From contig NZ_RBLG01000002.1 in assembly GCF_003634585.1 (NCBI RefSeq), positions 124,001 to 188,000 of the forward strand: DNA of 64,000 bases, in the 5' to 3' direction. Source of the stretch: Gillisia mitskevichiae. GTDB taxonomy: Bacteria > Bacteroidota > Bacteroidia > Flavobacteriales > Flavobacteriaceae. The notes under the pieces were generated by a model. It saw nothing but the letters and a program-made list of their open reading frames with translations. It was not told the DNA's origin and made no database searches. The position numbers and the translations under genes are program-made. How positions within the stretch are numbered: the stretch's first letter is position 1; each line of letters opens with the position of its first letter. Below, piece after piece: positions 53,778 through 63,312 of this stretch.

Positions 53778-54791
53778 ATGAAAGCAATAGGATTTAAAAA
53801 ATCATTACCAATATCAAATGAAGAAAGTTTTATTGAGTTTGAAATTGAAAAACCATCACCTAAAGGCTATGATCTTTTAATAAAAGTTCAAGCAAATTCT
53901 ATAAATCCTGTAGATTTCAAAATACGACAGAATGCAGCCAAGGATACGGTTTTAGAAACACCAAAAATTATAGGTTGGGATGCGGTTGGAGTCGTTGAAG
54001 CAGTAGGTGAGAAGACCACGAAATTTAAAGTGGGAGATTCAGTATTTTATGCAGGTGATATTACACGAAGTGGTAGTAATTCAGAATTTCAATTAGTGGA
54101 TGAGCGTATCGTTGGTAAAAAACCTAAAAGCCTAAGTATTGCGGAAGCTTCTGCTATGCCATTAACAAGCTTAACTGCTTATGAAGCTTTGTTTGACCGC
54201 CTAAGAATAGATCCAGAAAAAGATAAAGGAAAATCGGTGTTGATATTAGCAGGAGCTGGTGGCGTAGGATCCATAGCGATTCAATTAGCTAAGAAATTAG
54301 CGAATTTAACCGTGATTGCTACGGCCTCAAGAGAAAATTCTACCGAATGGTGTAAAGATTTAGGCGCAGATTTCGTAGTAAATCATCATCATTTAAAAGA
54401 GGAATTAAAGAAAATAGGTCATCCCCAAGTGAACTATATTTTAGATTTTGTAGATCTGGAAGGCTATTGGGAAACTGCGACAGAGATTATTAAACCTCAA
54501 GGTCATATTTTATCTATTACGGGAAGTAGTGTGCCTTTAGATTTAAATCTGCTAAAAAATAAGAGTGTTACCTTCTCTTGGGAGTTAATGTTTACTCGAG
54601 CTATGTTTACCACTGAAGATATGGAGAGACAACATGAGATTTTAAATCATATTGCCGATTTATTAGATAAGGGTACAATTAGATCAACCCTAACAACTAC
54701 AATAAAAGGCTTTACTGTAGATAATTTAAAAGAAGCACACCAGTTACAAGAGTCTGGTAAGTCCATTGGTAAAACAGTGATTTTATTCTAA
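53778..54791 (+). CDS. zinc-free medium-chain alcohol dehydrogenase/quinone reductase family
   Basis: 337 residues, MDR fold. No catalytic zinc set (the Cys/His pattern is absent), so of the quinone-oxidoreductase-like ZADH branch. Landmarks: NSINPVDFKIRQ, GWDAVGVVEAVGE, PLTSLTAYEALFDRLRID, the cofactor loop LAGAGGVGSIAIQLAKK, and LDFVDLEGYWETATEII. Probably reduces quinones or enones with NADPH. It is alone, with gaps of over 300 bases on both sides. Confidence 0.9.
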   Translation: MKAIGFKKSLPISNEESFIEFEIEKPSPKGYDLLIKVQANSINPVDFKIRQNAAKDTVLETPKIIGWDAVGVVEAVGEKTTKFKVGDSVFYAGDITRSGSNSEFQLVDERIVGKKPKSLSIAEASAMPLTSLTAYEALFDRLRIDPEKDKGKSVLILAGAGGVGSIAIQLAKKLANLTVIATASRENSTEWCKDLGADFVVNHHHLKEELKKIGHPQVNYILDFVDLEGYWETATEIIKPQGHILSITGSSVPLDLNLLKNKSVTFSWELMFTRAMFTTEDMERQHEILNHIADLLDKGTIRSTLTTTIKGFTVDNLKEAHQLQESGKSIGKTVILF

Positions 54792-55123
54792 TTAACTATA
54801 AGTTTTAAATTTAGTGTAAATAAGCGGAATACTTATAGCATTTTATTAAATGACCTTTAAACGGAATCCTTCTAAGGCCTTTCATCTTTATAGTGGCGAT
54901 AAATAAAGCAATCCCAATTCAGCAGTAGTTGCTAAAGGCTTACATTTCATCAAATATGAGTATCTAGGCAGTGGGAATTTTTCTCAATTTCGCCAAAACA
55001 TAAACTATTCTTAAAATATTGAAATGATATGTTCGAATGTTTAATTTTAATTAAGCTACCTAATAGCTTTAGAAAGATAACACAAAAATCAAGTTACATA
55101 TTCATTCACTAAATATTATAATA
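54792..55123. other. gene-free stretch of 332 bases upstream of the catalase
   Basis: Contains no ORF with a plausible start, no clear hairpin with T-run and no exact TAnnTTTG element. The katE promoter must lie here but was not identified. Confidence 0.4.
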
Positions 55124-57265
55124 ATGGCTAAGAAAACTAATAAGGATTCTTCCGAGTCTAAAAAAATTGAGGACTTAAAGAAGGACCATTGGGAAATGAA
55201 AGACACTACCATGACCACCAATCAAGGTCTTAAAGTAAACGACACAAATAATTCGCTTAAATCTGGGGAAAGGGGTTCTACTTTATTGGAAGATTTTCTA
55301 CTTAGAGAAAAAATCTCCCACTTTGATCATGAGCGAATTCCAGAAAGAATTGTGCATGCTCGTGGAAGTGCAGCACATGGATATTTTGAGCTATCTAAGG
55401 ATATGTCCGAATTTACGAAAGCTGGAATTTTCACCGATACAAATAGAAGGACTCCCGTTTTTGTTCGTTTTTCTACAGTTGCCGGCTCAAAAGGTTCTCC
55501 AGATCTGGCACGTGATGTTCGTGGGTTTGCTGTTAAATTTTATACTGAAGAAGGAACCTGGGATTTAGTAGGTAATAACATGCCTATATTCTTTATTCAA
55601 GATGCTATGAAATTCCCAGATCTTATTCACTCTGTAAAACCAGAACCTAATAAAGAAATTCCACAGGCAGCCTCTGCCCACGATACTTTTTACGATTTTG
55701 TTTCACTTACTACAGAAACTTTGCATAATCATATTTGGGCGATGAGTGACCGTGCTATTCCGCGTAGTTTGAGAATGATGGAAGGTTTTGGAATTCATAC
55801 CTTTAGATTGATCAACGATAAGAATGAATCTCATTTTGTAAAATTCCATTGGAAGCCGAAATTAGGTGTGCATTCTGTAACCTGGGAAGAAGCTGTTAAG
55901 ATTAACGGAGCAGATGCCGATTTTCACCGTCGTGATCTTTGGGATGCTATTGAAGCAGGACAATTCCCAGAATGGGAATTAGGATTACAGATTGTTCCTG
56001 AAGCAGATGAACATAAATTTGAATTCGATCTTTTAGATCCAACAAAATTAATTCCAGAAGAAATGGTTCCTGTAACCATCGTTGGGAAAATGGTATTAAA
56101 CAGAAATCCTGAAAATTTCTTTGCTGAAACTGAACAGGTAGCTTTCTTGCCAGGACATATCGTTCCAGGAATAGATTTTTCTAACGATCCACTTTTGCAA
56201 GGGCGTTTGTTCTCTTATAGAGACACACAACTTTCTAGATTGGGAACTCCTAACTTCCACCAGATCCCAATAAACCAACCCATAGTTCCAATTCATAACA
56301 ATCAGCGGGATGGACAAATGCAAGCAAGTATCCCAAAAGGACAAACTGCTTATTTTCCAAATTCTTTAAGTGGAGGCTGTCCCCATTTGGCAAAAATGTC
56401 TGAAGGTGCATTTCATTCCTATGAGGAGCGTATAGATGCTAAAAAGATCCGTACCCGAAGTGAAAGTTTTAGTGATCATTTCTCTCAACCCGCACTTTTT
56501 TACCGAAGCTTAGCCCCATGGGAACAAGAGCATGTAGCAGGAGCTTATACTTTCGAGTTGGGTAAATGTATGCATGATCATATTAAAGAACGTATGTTAT
56601 GGCTTATTGCCCAAATAGACGAAGATCTTGCCCAGAAAGTTGCAGACGGTTTAGGAATGAAGGTTCCTAATAATATCCAGAAACCAATTAATCAGGCTAT
56701 TGGTGCAGATGCCGATCCTAAAAAGCACGAACCGGGACCTAAGAAAAATTACCTGGATGCTTCCCCAGCCTTGAGCCAATCGAATACCAAATTTGATAGC
56801 ATTGCTACTCGTCAAGTAGCTGTGTTGTTGGCTGATGGTTTTGATGCTAAAAGCTTCAAAGCTATGAAAGCAATGCTTGAAAAAGAAGGAGCGATGGCAA
56901 AATTGATCGCACCACATGGAGGCACTGTAAAAGATTCTGATAAGAATGAACATAAGGTAGATGCTGCTATTATGACAACAGAAAGTGTACTTTTTGATGC
57001 ACTTTATATTCCGGATGGAAAAACCTCTGTAGATGCTTTATTGAAGCAAGCCAAATTTATTAAGTTCGTGAATGAAACTTTTAAATATTGCAAGGCGATT
57101 GCCGCCGATGGAGAAGGGGAGCGCCTGTTAAAAGCTAGCTTCGTAAAAGATCATATGAAAGATAAAGCTGTACATGTGAATGAAAAACCAGAAGCTTTTA
57201 AAAAGAGTATGGCGCAACACCGAAACTGGGACCGTAGAAGTATTACAGATTCAGTACCGGTTTAA
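55124..57265 (+). CDS. katE: large-subunit heme catalase (clade 2, HPII type)
   Basis: 713 residues, typical of large-subunit catalases (small ones are about 480). Catalytic His78 in [12 protein letters not shown], distal Asn151 in [10 protein letters not shown], proximal heme Tyr365 in [13 protein letters not shown]. Residues about 560-700 form the extra C-terminal flavodoxin/GATase1-like domain ([32 protein letters not shown]). Decomposes hydrogen peroxide in the cytoplasm. Strong terminator follows; convergent with the cyclase gene. Confidence 0.96.
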   Translation: MAKKTNKDSSESKKIEDLKKDHWEMKDTTMTTNQGLKVNDTNNSLKSGERGSTLLEDFLLREKISHFDHERIPERIVHARGSAAHGYFELSKDMSEFTKAGIFTDTNRRTPVFVRFSTVAGSKGSPDLARDVRGFAVKFYTEEGTWDLVGNNMPIFFIQDAMKFPDLIHSVKPEPNKEIPQAASAHDTFYDFVSLTTETLHNHIWAMSDRAIPRSLRMMEGFGIHTFRLINDKNESHFVKFHWKPKLGVHSVTWEEAVKINGADADFHRRDLWDAIEAGQFPEWELGLQIVPEADEHKFEFDLLDPTKLIPEEMVPVTIVGKMVLNRNPENFFAETEQVAFLPGHIVPGIDFSNDPLLQGRLFSYRDTQLSRLGTPNFHQIPINQPIVPIHNNQRDGQMQASIPKGQTAYFPNSLSGGCPHLAKMSEGAFHSYEERIDAKKIRTRSESFSDHFSQPALFYRSLAPWEQEHVAGAYTFELGKCMHDHIKERMLWLIAQIDEDLAQKVADGLGMKVPNNIQKPINQAIGADADPKKHEPGPKKNYLDASPALSQSNTKFDSIATRQVAVLLADGFDAKSFKAMKAMLEKEGAMAKLIAPHGGTVKDSDKNEHKVDAAIMTTESVLFDALYIPDGKTSVDALLKQAKFIKFVNETFKYCKAIAADGEGERLLKASFVKDHMKDKAVHVNEKPEAFKKSMAQHRNWDRRSITDSVPV

Positions 57266-57286
57266 ATTATTCAAAATTTTATATTT

Positions 57287-57315
57287 AAAACCATCCGAGA
57301 GGGTGGTTTTTTTTT
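57287..57315. terminator. intrinsic terminator between katE and the convergent cyclase
   Basis: AAAACCATCC-GAGA-GGGTGGTTTT (one T-G pair) followed by a run of nine T in total. The A-run on the left lets it work weakly for the minus-strand cyclase. Confidence 0.88.
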
Positions 57316-57351
57316 AGAACTATTATTAGAAGTAGAGAAATTATAATTAGA

Positions 57352-59148
57352 TCAACTTGGGGTATTCTTGAAGTTTGTTTTAGAAGCATTTACCCAAAAC
57401 ATCTCCATTTGGCCTCTATTCTTGACTTCTATTTCGCCTCTAGCTTCACACTCAAAATCATTTTTAACAAGATTATAAGTAGATTTAGAAATATTGATCC
57501 TTCCTGGTAAAGAGTGAGATTCCATACGAGATGCAATGTTTACAGCATCTCCCCAAATATCATAAGAGAATTTTTTAGTGCCTACAACACCCGCTACCAC
57601 GGGCCCGGTATTTACTCCTATCCGAATATCGAAACGCGTATTATCTTCATGATTCTCCAGTTTAGAATCATTAACAAATTTTAAAATTGCAAATGCTGCT
57701 TTTACCATTCTAAGGGCATGGTCACTATTAGCATTATTTAATCCTCCTACAGACATATAAGAATCGCCAATAGTTTTTATTTTTTCTAAACGATAAGTAT
57801 CCATGATCTCATCGAATTTCGAAAAATAGAAATCTACACTTTGTACCAGTTTTTCTGGTGGCAGACTTTCTGCATAGCCCGTAAAACCCACAAAATCTGT
57901 AAACAATACCGTTACAGAATCAAATTTTTTAGCTTGTACTTTACCCTTTTCTTTAAGTTCTTGTGCAGTTTCCTCTGGAAGAATGTTTAGAAGTAAAATT
58001 TCAGAACGTCTTTTCTCTTTGGAAATGCTTCTATAATACCAATACAAAGTGAGGAGTAAAAATCCCGTAAATCCAAGAATAATGAGTTGGTTTCTTTTTT
58101 GCTGATTCAGTAAATTTACTTCTGCCTGTTTCTGTGATACTTCAAAATTAGTACGAATATCGGCCATGCTAGCAACATTTTCCAGATTCACAAAACTATC
58201 TCTATAGGTAATGTGGTCTTTGTAATGGGAATAGGCTTCCGGTAAATTACCCGCTGCTTCATACAATTCAGCTAATTTAAGATTAGATTCACTTATCTGT
58301 TTTTTAAGTCTGTATTTCTCAGCTAATTCCAAGCTTCTCTCTGCATAATTCAGGGAGATAATTGGCTTATTCTGCTTTAAATAAATATCGGCCATATAGG
58401 TGAGATATTCAGAAATAGCATAATAATCCCCAAGCTCTTCTAAAATGGCAATGGCTTCAGTAATATTCGATTTTGCGAGCGCTTCCTTTCCCTGCTCTGC
58501 ATAGACCATTCCCATATTCCCGAGATTATAAGCGGTGCCAATCAAATAATCTTTCTCTTTAAATAAGGCACCAGACTCTTCGAAGTATTGCAATGCCAGT
58601 TCATATTCCTTAGTATTAAAAGCTTCATCTCCCGCGTTTAATAGTGCTGTTGCCAAACCTAAGTCATTGTCTGTTTCGCGTAAAATAGAAATCGCTTTTT
58701 CATAATAAATTGAGGCATTGTTAGAATTCCCCATCTCAGAATAGGTGTCTGCAACAGTTAAATTCCCAATACCTTCGCCAATTTTATGATCTGCCTTTAT
58801 AGCAGCGTCAATACTCTTGAAAAAATTCTCTAAAGCAAAGTCTAAATCTCCGGCTAACCGATGTGCACTTCCCTTTTGGGAATATCCTCTATATAAATAC
58901 ATAAAATTACTCTGAGCTTTCGAGAGTGCTATCAGTTCTTCTGCATACTTTATAGAGGCGTCTATATCGTTTACCTCATTAAAAGAAAGATTCCGAAGCA
59001 ATTCCAATCTTTCGATCCCGGAAGTTTCTCCCTTTTCATAAATAATCTTGAGACTATCTGCAAGCTTCTGATCTTGACTCCAAGTAAATTGAAAGCCTGT
59101 ACAAAAGAAGCCTATCAGTAAACAATAGGCTTTAATTTTAAGATGCAT
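57352..59148 (-). CDS. TPR-containing class III adenylyl cyclase, membrane-anchored
   Basis: 598 residues. Signal-peptide-like start (LLIGFFCTGFQFTWS), TPR repeats at about 85-315 (GYSQKGSAHRLAGDLDFALE, YNLGNMGMVYAEQGKEALA), one transmembrane segment at about 354-371, a short coiled linker, and a class III cyclase domain at about 410-590. Metal ligands D418 (FTDF) and D462 (TIGD); base-choice residues K458 (KIKTIGD) and D530 (YDIWGD), the adenylate pattern; transition-state N537 and R541 (NIASR). TPRs should lie in the periplasm and the cyclase inside. A 165-residue gene ends 6 bases upstream, so it is the second gene of a two-gene operon. Confidence 0.9.
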   Translation of the reverse strand: MHLKIKAYCLLIGFFCTGFQFTWSQDQKLADSLKIIYEKGETSGIERLELLRNLSFNEVNDIDASIKYAEELIALSKAQSNFMYLYRGYSQKGSAHRLAGDLDFALENFFKSIDAAIKADHKIGEGIGNLTVADTYSEMGNSNNASIYYEKAISILRETDNDLGLATALLNAGDEAFNTKEYELALQYFEESGALFKEKDYLIGTAYNLGNMGMVYAEQGKEALAKSNITEAIAILEELGDYYAISEYLTYMADIYLKQNKPIISLNYAERSLELAEKYRLKKQISESNLKLAELYEAAGNLPEAYSHYKDHITYRDSFVNLENVASMADIRTNFEVSQKQAEVNLLNQQKRNQLIILGFTGFLLLTLYWYYRSISKEKRRSEILLLNILPEETAQELKEKGKVQAKKFDSVTVLFTDFVGFTGYAESLPPEKLVQSVDFYFSKFDEIMDTYRLEKIKTIGDSYMSVGGLNNANSDHALRMVKAAFAILKFVNDSKLENHEDNTRFDIRIGVNTGPVVAGVVGTKKFSYDIWGDAVNIASRMESHSLPGRINISKSTYNLVKNDFECEARGEIEVKNRGQMEMFWVNASKTNFKNTPS

Positions 59149-59154
59149 ATTTAA

Positions 59155-59652
59155 TTATTCTGGATTAACTTTTAATTTTGGATCTAAATGAAAAGTATGA
59201 GGATCTTTGTCATTTTTAAAGATCTGGAAATGTATAGTGTAATCTTCAGGTGAGGGTGAAGCGTGGACAACAGTCCCAAAAATACTTTTATTGTTGCTAT
59301 ATTTTTTGGGCTTTAGTGGGTTCACATCAAAGATATTGGGATTTCCAGAAGGTTTAGGGTTATGAGTAATGGATACCAATTCTACATTATAATTTTTATC
59401 CTTTTTATTTTCAACTTCAATATCCCAGTTCATAATAAAATTCTTAAAAACAACAGTTTCATATTTACTGTTAGATTCCCCAAATTCACTAGTATATCCT
59501 TCATCATCAGAAAGAGATGTATTGGCATCTACATTTTTTTCTGTTGGAGGGAGTGCGTAGAGCTCATGCGCTTTCACAATTAATTCTACTTTTCTGTTCT
59601 TTGCTTTTTTCTTAGCCTTTACTAGGTTAGCTTCTTCTTTAGATTTCATCAA
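59155..59652 (-). CDS. small protein upstream of the adenylyl cyclase, unknown
   Basis: 165 residues, lysine-rich, no signal peptide or membrane span. It starts KSKEEANLVKAKKKAKNRKVELIVKA, basic and helical; the centre holds acidic, Ser/Asp-rich text (LSDDEGYTSEFGESNSK), and the C-terminal half alternates strands (NFIMNWDIEVENKKDKNYNV, FHLDPKLKV). No family recognised. The stop lies 6 bases before the cyclase ATG, so the two are cotranscribed and probably act together, for example as a regulator or receptor partner. A second Met (residue 2) is an alternative start. Confidence 0.65.
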   Translation of the reverse strand: MMKSKEEANLVKAKKKAKNRKVELIVKAHELYALPPTEKNVDANTSLSDDEGYTSEFGESNSKYETVVFKNFIMNWDIEVENKKDKNYNVELVSITHNPKPSGNPNIFDVNPLKPKKYSNNKSIFGTVVHASPSPEDYTIHFQIFKNDKDPHTFHLDPKLKVNPE

Positions 59653-60079
59653 TAATCGGTTTAAATTAATTCATCGTTTACAGGTTAAGAATTATATGAC
59701 TAGAGGAAATAAAGCTTAATTACGAATTATGGAGGGAGAGTATATTACTGATGTTGTAAGTTAATGATTTTTAGCTATTTATAAAATACTATGTAAAAAT
59801 TCATTTACTATCAATTCTGTTTACAAAAATAATCTAGGTCAATTATGTACATAATATCCTGTAAACTTTATATAGGCTGCATTTTACTTTCATTTAGTAA
59901 AGCTTCAAACCGAAGAAAATTCTTTAAAAAATAAAATTGAATAGCTCCTAATGTGCTGAAAATCAGTTGTAAACAGAAAAATTATTGCTAGTATTTTGTA
60001 TCTTTAATTTCCTCCCTAAAAGTTCATAGCACAATTGGATATGAATTTTCTAAAATTATAGCAACCATAAAATATAAAA
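59653..60079. other. divergent intergenic region of 427 bases with a candidate promoter
   Basis: Between the cyclase operon (-) and the YahK-like gene (+). On the plus strand TTG (59967-59969), then 19 bases, then TAGTATTTTG (59989-59998) resembles the flavobacterial -33/-7 arrangement with one insertion. No hairpin of note. Confidence 0.35.
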
Positions 60080-61138
60080 ATGATGAAAACAACCAGAGTT
60101 AAAGCATTTGGAACTGAATCTCCTGAAGCCGATTTGAAACAATTGAACATAGATAGAAGAGAAGTCACTTCAAAAGATGTAAGTATCGATATTTTATTTT
60201 GTGGCGTGTGCCATTCCGATTTACATTTTGCCCGTAACGATTGGGGTATGACCCAATATCCTGTAGTACCAGGACACGAAATTGTGGGTAGGGTTACTAA
60301 TGTTGGAGCCGGAGTATCAAAGTATAAAAAAGGTGACTTAGTAGCGGTTGGTTGTTTAGTAGATTCCTGTAAAACCTGTGAAAACTGTAAAGCAGACCTA
60401 GAACAATATTGCCCATCATGGGTTGGAACTTACGGCGGTTACGATAAGCACCTAGATACAAATACACATGGTGGTTATTCAGAAAGCATTGTTGTAGATG
60501 AAGCATTTGTACTTCGTGTTCCGGAAAATTTAGATCCTGCAGGGATTGCACCGGTATTATGTGCAGGAATTACAACTTGGTCCCCCTTAAGATATTGGAA
60601 TGTTGGGAAAGAAAGTAAGGTAGCTGTAGTGGGTTTGGGAGGCTTGGGCCATATGGCTATTAAGTTGGCAGCTGCTCTAGGTGCACATGTAACATTATTT
60701 TCAAGATCTACTAATAAAATAAAGGACGCTAAAGAATTAGGTGCACATGAAGTAATTATTTCTACAGAGGAGGCTCAAATGGAAAAAGCTGCGGGACGTT
60801 TTGATGTTATTATCGATACCGTTCCCTACGTGCATGATCTCAATCCATATGTAGGTACACTTGGCACAAATGGTACGCTGGTAGTAGTTGGCTATTTAGG
60901 CCCATTAGACCCTATGTTGGTTACTGTACCACTCATTATGGGACGTAAGTCTGTTGCAGGATCTTTAATTGGTGGGATTGCCGAAACTCAGGAATTATTG
61001 GATTTCTGCGGAAAGCATAATATTACCTCAGATATCGAGCTTATAAAGATTCAAGATATTAATAAAGCCTACGAGCGTATGCTGAAGAGTGATGTAAAAT
61101 ATCGATTTGTTATAGATATGAAATCGCTTAAGAATTGA
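60080..61138 (+). CDS. zinc-dependent NAD(P) alcohol dehydrogenase, YahK/CAD-like
   Basis: 352 residues. Catalytic zinc set C44 (FCGVCHSDLH) and H66/E67 (VPGHE); structural zinc cysteines C97, C100, C103 and C111 (CKTCENCKADLEQYC); cofactor motif VVGLGGLGHMAIKLAAALG; and AAALGAHVTLFSRS, where Ser/Arg after the glycine motif indicates NADPH. YahK-type enzymes reduce aldehydes broadly. ATG 60080 and 60083 are both possible starts. A terminator follows. Confidence 0.93.
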   Translation: MMKTTRVKAFGTESPEADLKQLNIDRREVTSKDVSIDILFCGVCHSDLHFARNDWGMTQYPVVPGHEIVGRVTNVGAGVSKYKKGDLVAVGCLVDSCKTCENCKADLEQYCPSWVGTYGGYDKHLDTNTHGGYSESIVVDEAFVLRVPENLDPAGIAPVLCAGITTWSPLRYWNVGKESKVAVVGLGGLGHMAIKLAAALGAHVTLFSRSTNKIKDAKELGAHEVIISTEEAQMEKAAGRFDVIIDTVPYVHDLNPYVGTLGTNGTLVVVGYLGPLDPMLVTVPLIMGRKSVAGSLIGGIAETQELLDFCGKHNITSDIELIKIQDINKAYERMLKSDVKYRFVIDMKSLKN

Positions 61139-61163
61139 TTGAAATCAATATTTAGAGAGTATA

Positions 61164-61197
61164 GAATCACTTGCAACATAAACAGGTGATTTTTTTA
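61164..61197 (+). terminator. intrinsic terminator after the YahK-like gene
   Basis: AATCAC (61165-61170) pairs with GTGATT (61186-61191), with TTG/CAG in the loop, followed by a run of T. Confidence 0.72.
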
Positions 61198-61434
61198 TTT
61201 GAATTATTTATACTTTATAATCCTAGTTAGCTTTATTTTATTTCATTCTTTCAATAGATATTACAAAATCAAAAGTGTGAATAGAAAACTTCTTCTATTT
61301 TTATTACTCCTTAATGTAAGTCTCAGCTAAATTTGGGTACTAAGGGTATCGAATCTAGATGAAAAAAGAGTCTTTATTTTCAAAAATTCTCTTCTGTATT
61401 TAGACACTCACTTTACAATTGATTATTTCCATTT

Positions 61435-62439
61435 ATGAAAAAAAAACCTACATTATATTCAATCTTAGACCTTGCTTTGGTTTCTGAAGGTCATACTCTA
61501 AAACAAACTTTTAATAATGTTCTGGAATTGGCACAACACGCCGAAAGTTTTGGTTATACCAGATATTGGTTAGCAGAACATCATAATGCTCCAAATATAG
61601 GAAGTAGTGCTACCTCGGTCTTGATTGGCTATGTTGCGGGAGGCACAAAAACACTTCGAATTGGTTCTGGGGGCATTATGTTACCCAATCATTCTCCTTT
61701 AATTATTGCTGAACAATTTGGCACCTTAGCTTCATTATATCCTAACCGAATAGATCTAGGATTAGGCAGAGCTCCGGGAACAGATAGAGAGACTGCACAA
61801 GCTATACGTTCAGATTTTATGCAAGCGGCACAATCTTTTCCTGCCGAATTGGAAAAGATAGAAAAATACTTTTCTAAGGAGAATTCCACTTCTAAAGTGC
61901 GAGCAACCGTGGCAGAAGGGGTAGAGGTTCCAATTTATATCTTAGGTTCCAGTACAGATAGTGCACATTTGGCTGCAAAAAAAGGATTACCTTATGTATT
62001 TGCAAGTCATTTTGCGACAACACATTTAATGGATGCTTTAGAAATTTACCGGGATGAATTTCAAGTATCAGAAGAGTTACAGGAACCACGTGTAATGGCT
62101 GGGGTAAATATTATTATTGCAGATACAGACGAGGAAGCCGAACGTATGTCTACATCTTTAATCCGTATGATCGTGGGGATATTTACAGGTAAACGGGAGT
62201 TTGTACAACCACCAACCGCCATGACAACAGAATTGGAGGAGATTTTGCAACATCCGCAAATACACCAAATGTTAAAATATTCTTTTATAGGTAGTAAGGC
62301 CACCGTGAAAGCTCAGGTAAAAGAGTTTATGGAGCAAACCAAAGCGGACGAACTTATAGCGGTTACTAATATTTACGATGTAAACGACAGAATACGATCT
62401 TATGAATTATTTGCTGAGATCATGCAGGAGTTGAATTAA
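61435..62439 (+). CDS. LLM-class flavin-dependent oxidoreductase
   Basis: 334 residues, single TIM barrel of the bacterial luciferase-like family. Diagnostic segments: HAESFGYTRYWLAEHHNAP, GSGGIMLPNHSPLIIAEQFG, RIDLGLGRAPGTD and IYILGSSTDSAHLAAKKGLPY. Such monooxygenases use FMNH2 or F420-like flavins; the YvbT-type subfamily is flavin-dependent. Substrate unknown. It starts 297 bases after the YahK-like stop and is convergent with the esterase gene. Confidence 0.92.
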   Translation: MKKKPTLYSILDLALVSEGHTLKQTFNNVLELAQHAESFGYTRYWLAEHHNAPNIGSSATSVLIGYVAGGTKTLRIGSGGIMLPNHSPLIIAEQFGTLASLYPNRIDLGLGRAPGTDRETAQAIRSDFMQAAQSFPAELEKIEKYFSKENSTSKVRATVAEGVEVPIYILGSSTDSAHLAAKKGLPYVFASHFATTHLMDALEIYRDEFQVSEELQEPRVMAGVNIIIADTDEEAERMSTSLIRMIVGIFTGKREFVQPPTAMTTELEEILQHPQIHQMLKYSFIGSKATVKAQVKEFMEQTKADELIAVTNIYDVNDRIRSYELFAEIMQELN

Positions 62440-62455
62440 AATTTATTGTAAAGCA

Positions 62456-62496
62456 TTAGTTATTTGAGAATCTATAATGAATTTTCAAATAACTGG
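62456..62496. terminator. hairpin between convergent LLM and esterase genes
   Basis: AGTTATTTGA (62458-62467) pairs with TCAAATAACT (62485-62494). There is no T-run on either side, so termination would be weak. Confidence 0.45.
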
Positions 62497-62529
62497 TGTC
62501 TTTACAAAATACCTCTAACAACTCTTAAG

Positions 62530-63285
62530 TTATTTTGATTCCTCGTTGATCACAGGCGAGAGAACTTCCCAAACATTTTCAGCAACGATCTTATGACCTT
62601 CTACAGTTGGATGAATTCCGTCATTCTGATTCAAAGTTTTAATACCACCAACATCTTTTAATATAAATGGAATAAAGGCAAGTTTATTTTCAGCAGCAAG
62701 ATCAGTGAAAATTTCTTTGAATTCTGTTGTATAATCTTGTCCCATATTTGGTGGCAATTGCATTCCAGCCAATATAATTTTCGTAGTTGGACTCTTCAAT
62801 TTTACAGCATCTATGATTGCCTGCAAGTTTGCTCTGGTTTCAGTTAATGCTACGCCGCGCAGGCCATCATTTGCGCCCAATTCTAAAACAAAAATATCAA
62901 TATCTTGATTGAGTATCCATTGGATCCTACTTTTACCTCCAGCAGTAGTTTCCCCGCTTAATCCAGAATTTACAACCTCATAGGCCAATCCAAGAGAATC
63001 TATTTTAGACTGGATAACTGCAGGAAAAGCATCATTAGTATCATCCAGGCCATAACCCGCTGTGATACTATCCCCAAAAAAAAGTATGGTCTTTTTTGCA
63101 GTTGCTTCAGGAGCTTCATTTACTGTACTGCTAACTTCATTTTCCTCTACACTTACTTTAGATTTAGTTTCATTACCGCAAGAAATCAAAGCGAAAGCTA
63201 TCAGTATATAACAAAAATTTAAGAGGTTTCTAGGCTTGGAAATTGCGCTGTTTAAAAGCGTTTGTGTAGTTTTAGACTTCAGCAT
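62530..63285 (-). CDS. GDSL-family arylesterase/acyl-CoA thioesterase, lipoprotein
   Basis: 251 residues. Lipobox ALISC (Cys 36) after a long basic n-region, so the protein is a lipoprotein of the envelope. SGNH hydrolase core: block I FFGDSITAGYG with Ser73, block II NSGLSGETT (Gly), block III GAND with Asn139, and block V DGIHPTVEGH giving the Asp/His. Matches TesA-type thioesterase I / lysophospholipase L1. Divergent, 27 bases apart, from a YbbA-like ABC ATPase; in many bacteria tesA and ybbA are neighbours. Confidence 0.92.
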   Translation of the reverse strand: MLKSKTTQTLLNSAISKPRNLLNFCYILIAFALISCGNETKSKVSVEENEVSSTVNEAPEATAKKTILFFGDSITAGYGLDDTNDAFPAVIQSKIDSLGLAYEVVNSGLSGETTAGGKSRIQWILNQDIDIFVLELGANDGLRGVALTETRANLQAIIDAVKLKSPTTKIILAGMQLPPNMGQDYTTEFKEIFTDLAAENKLAFIPFILKDVGGIKTLNQNDGIHPTVEGHKIVAENVWEVLSPVINEESK

Positions 63286-63312
63286 GATTTCAGTAATTAT
63301 TACAAAAATTAG

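Noticed and set aside
62456-62496. Full-strength terminator
   Set aside because: Stem is good but no T-run on either strand; listed only with low confidence.
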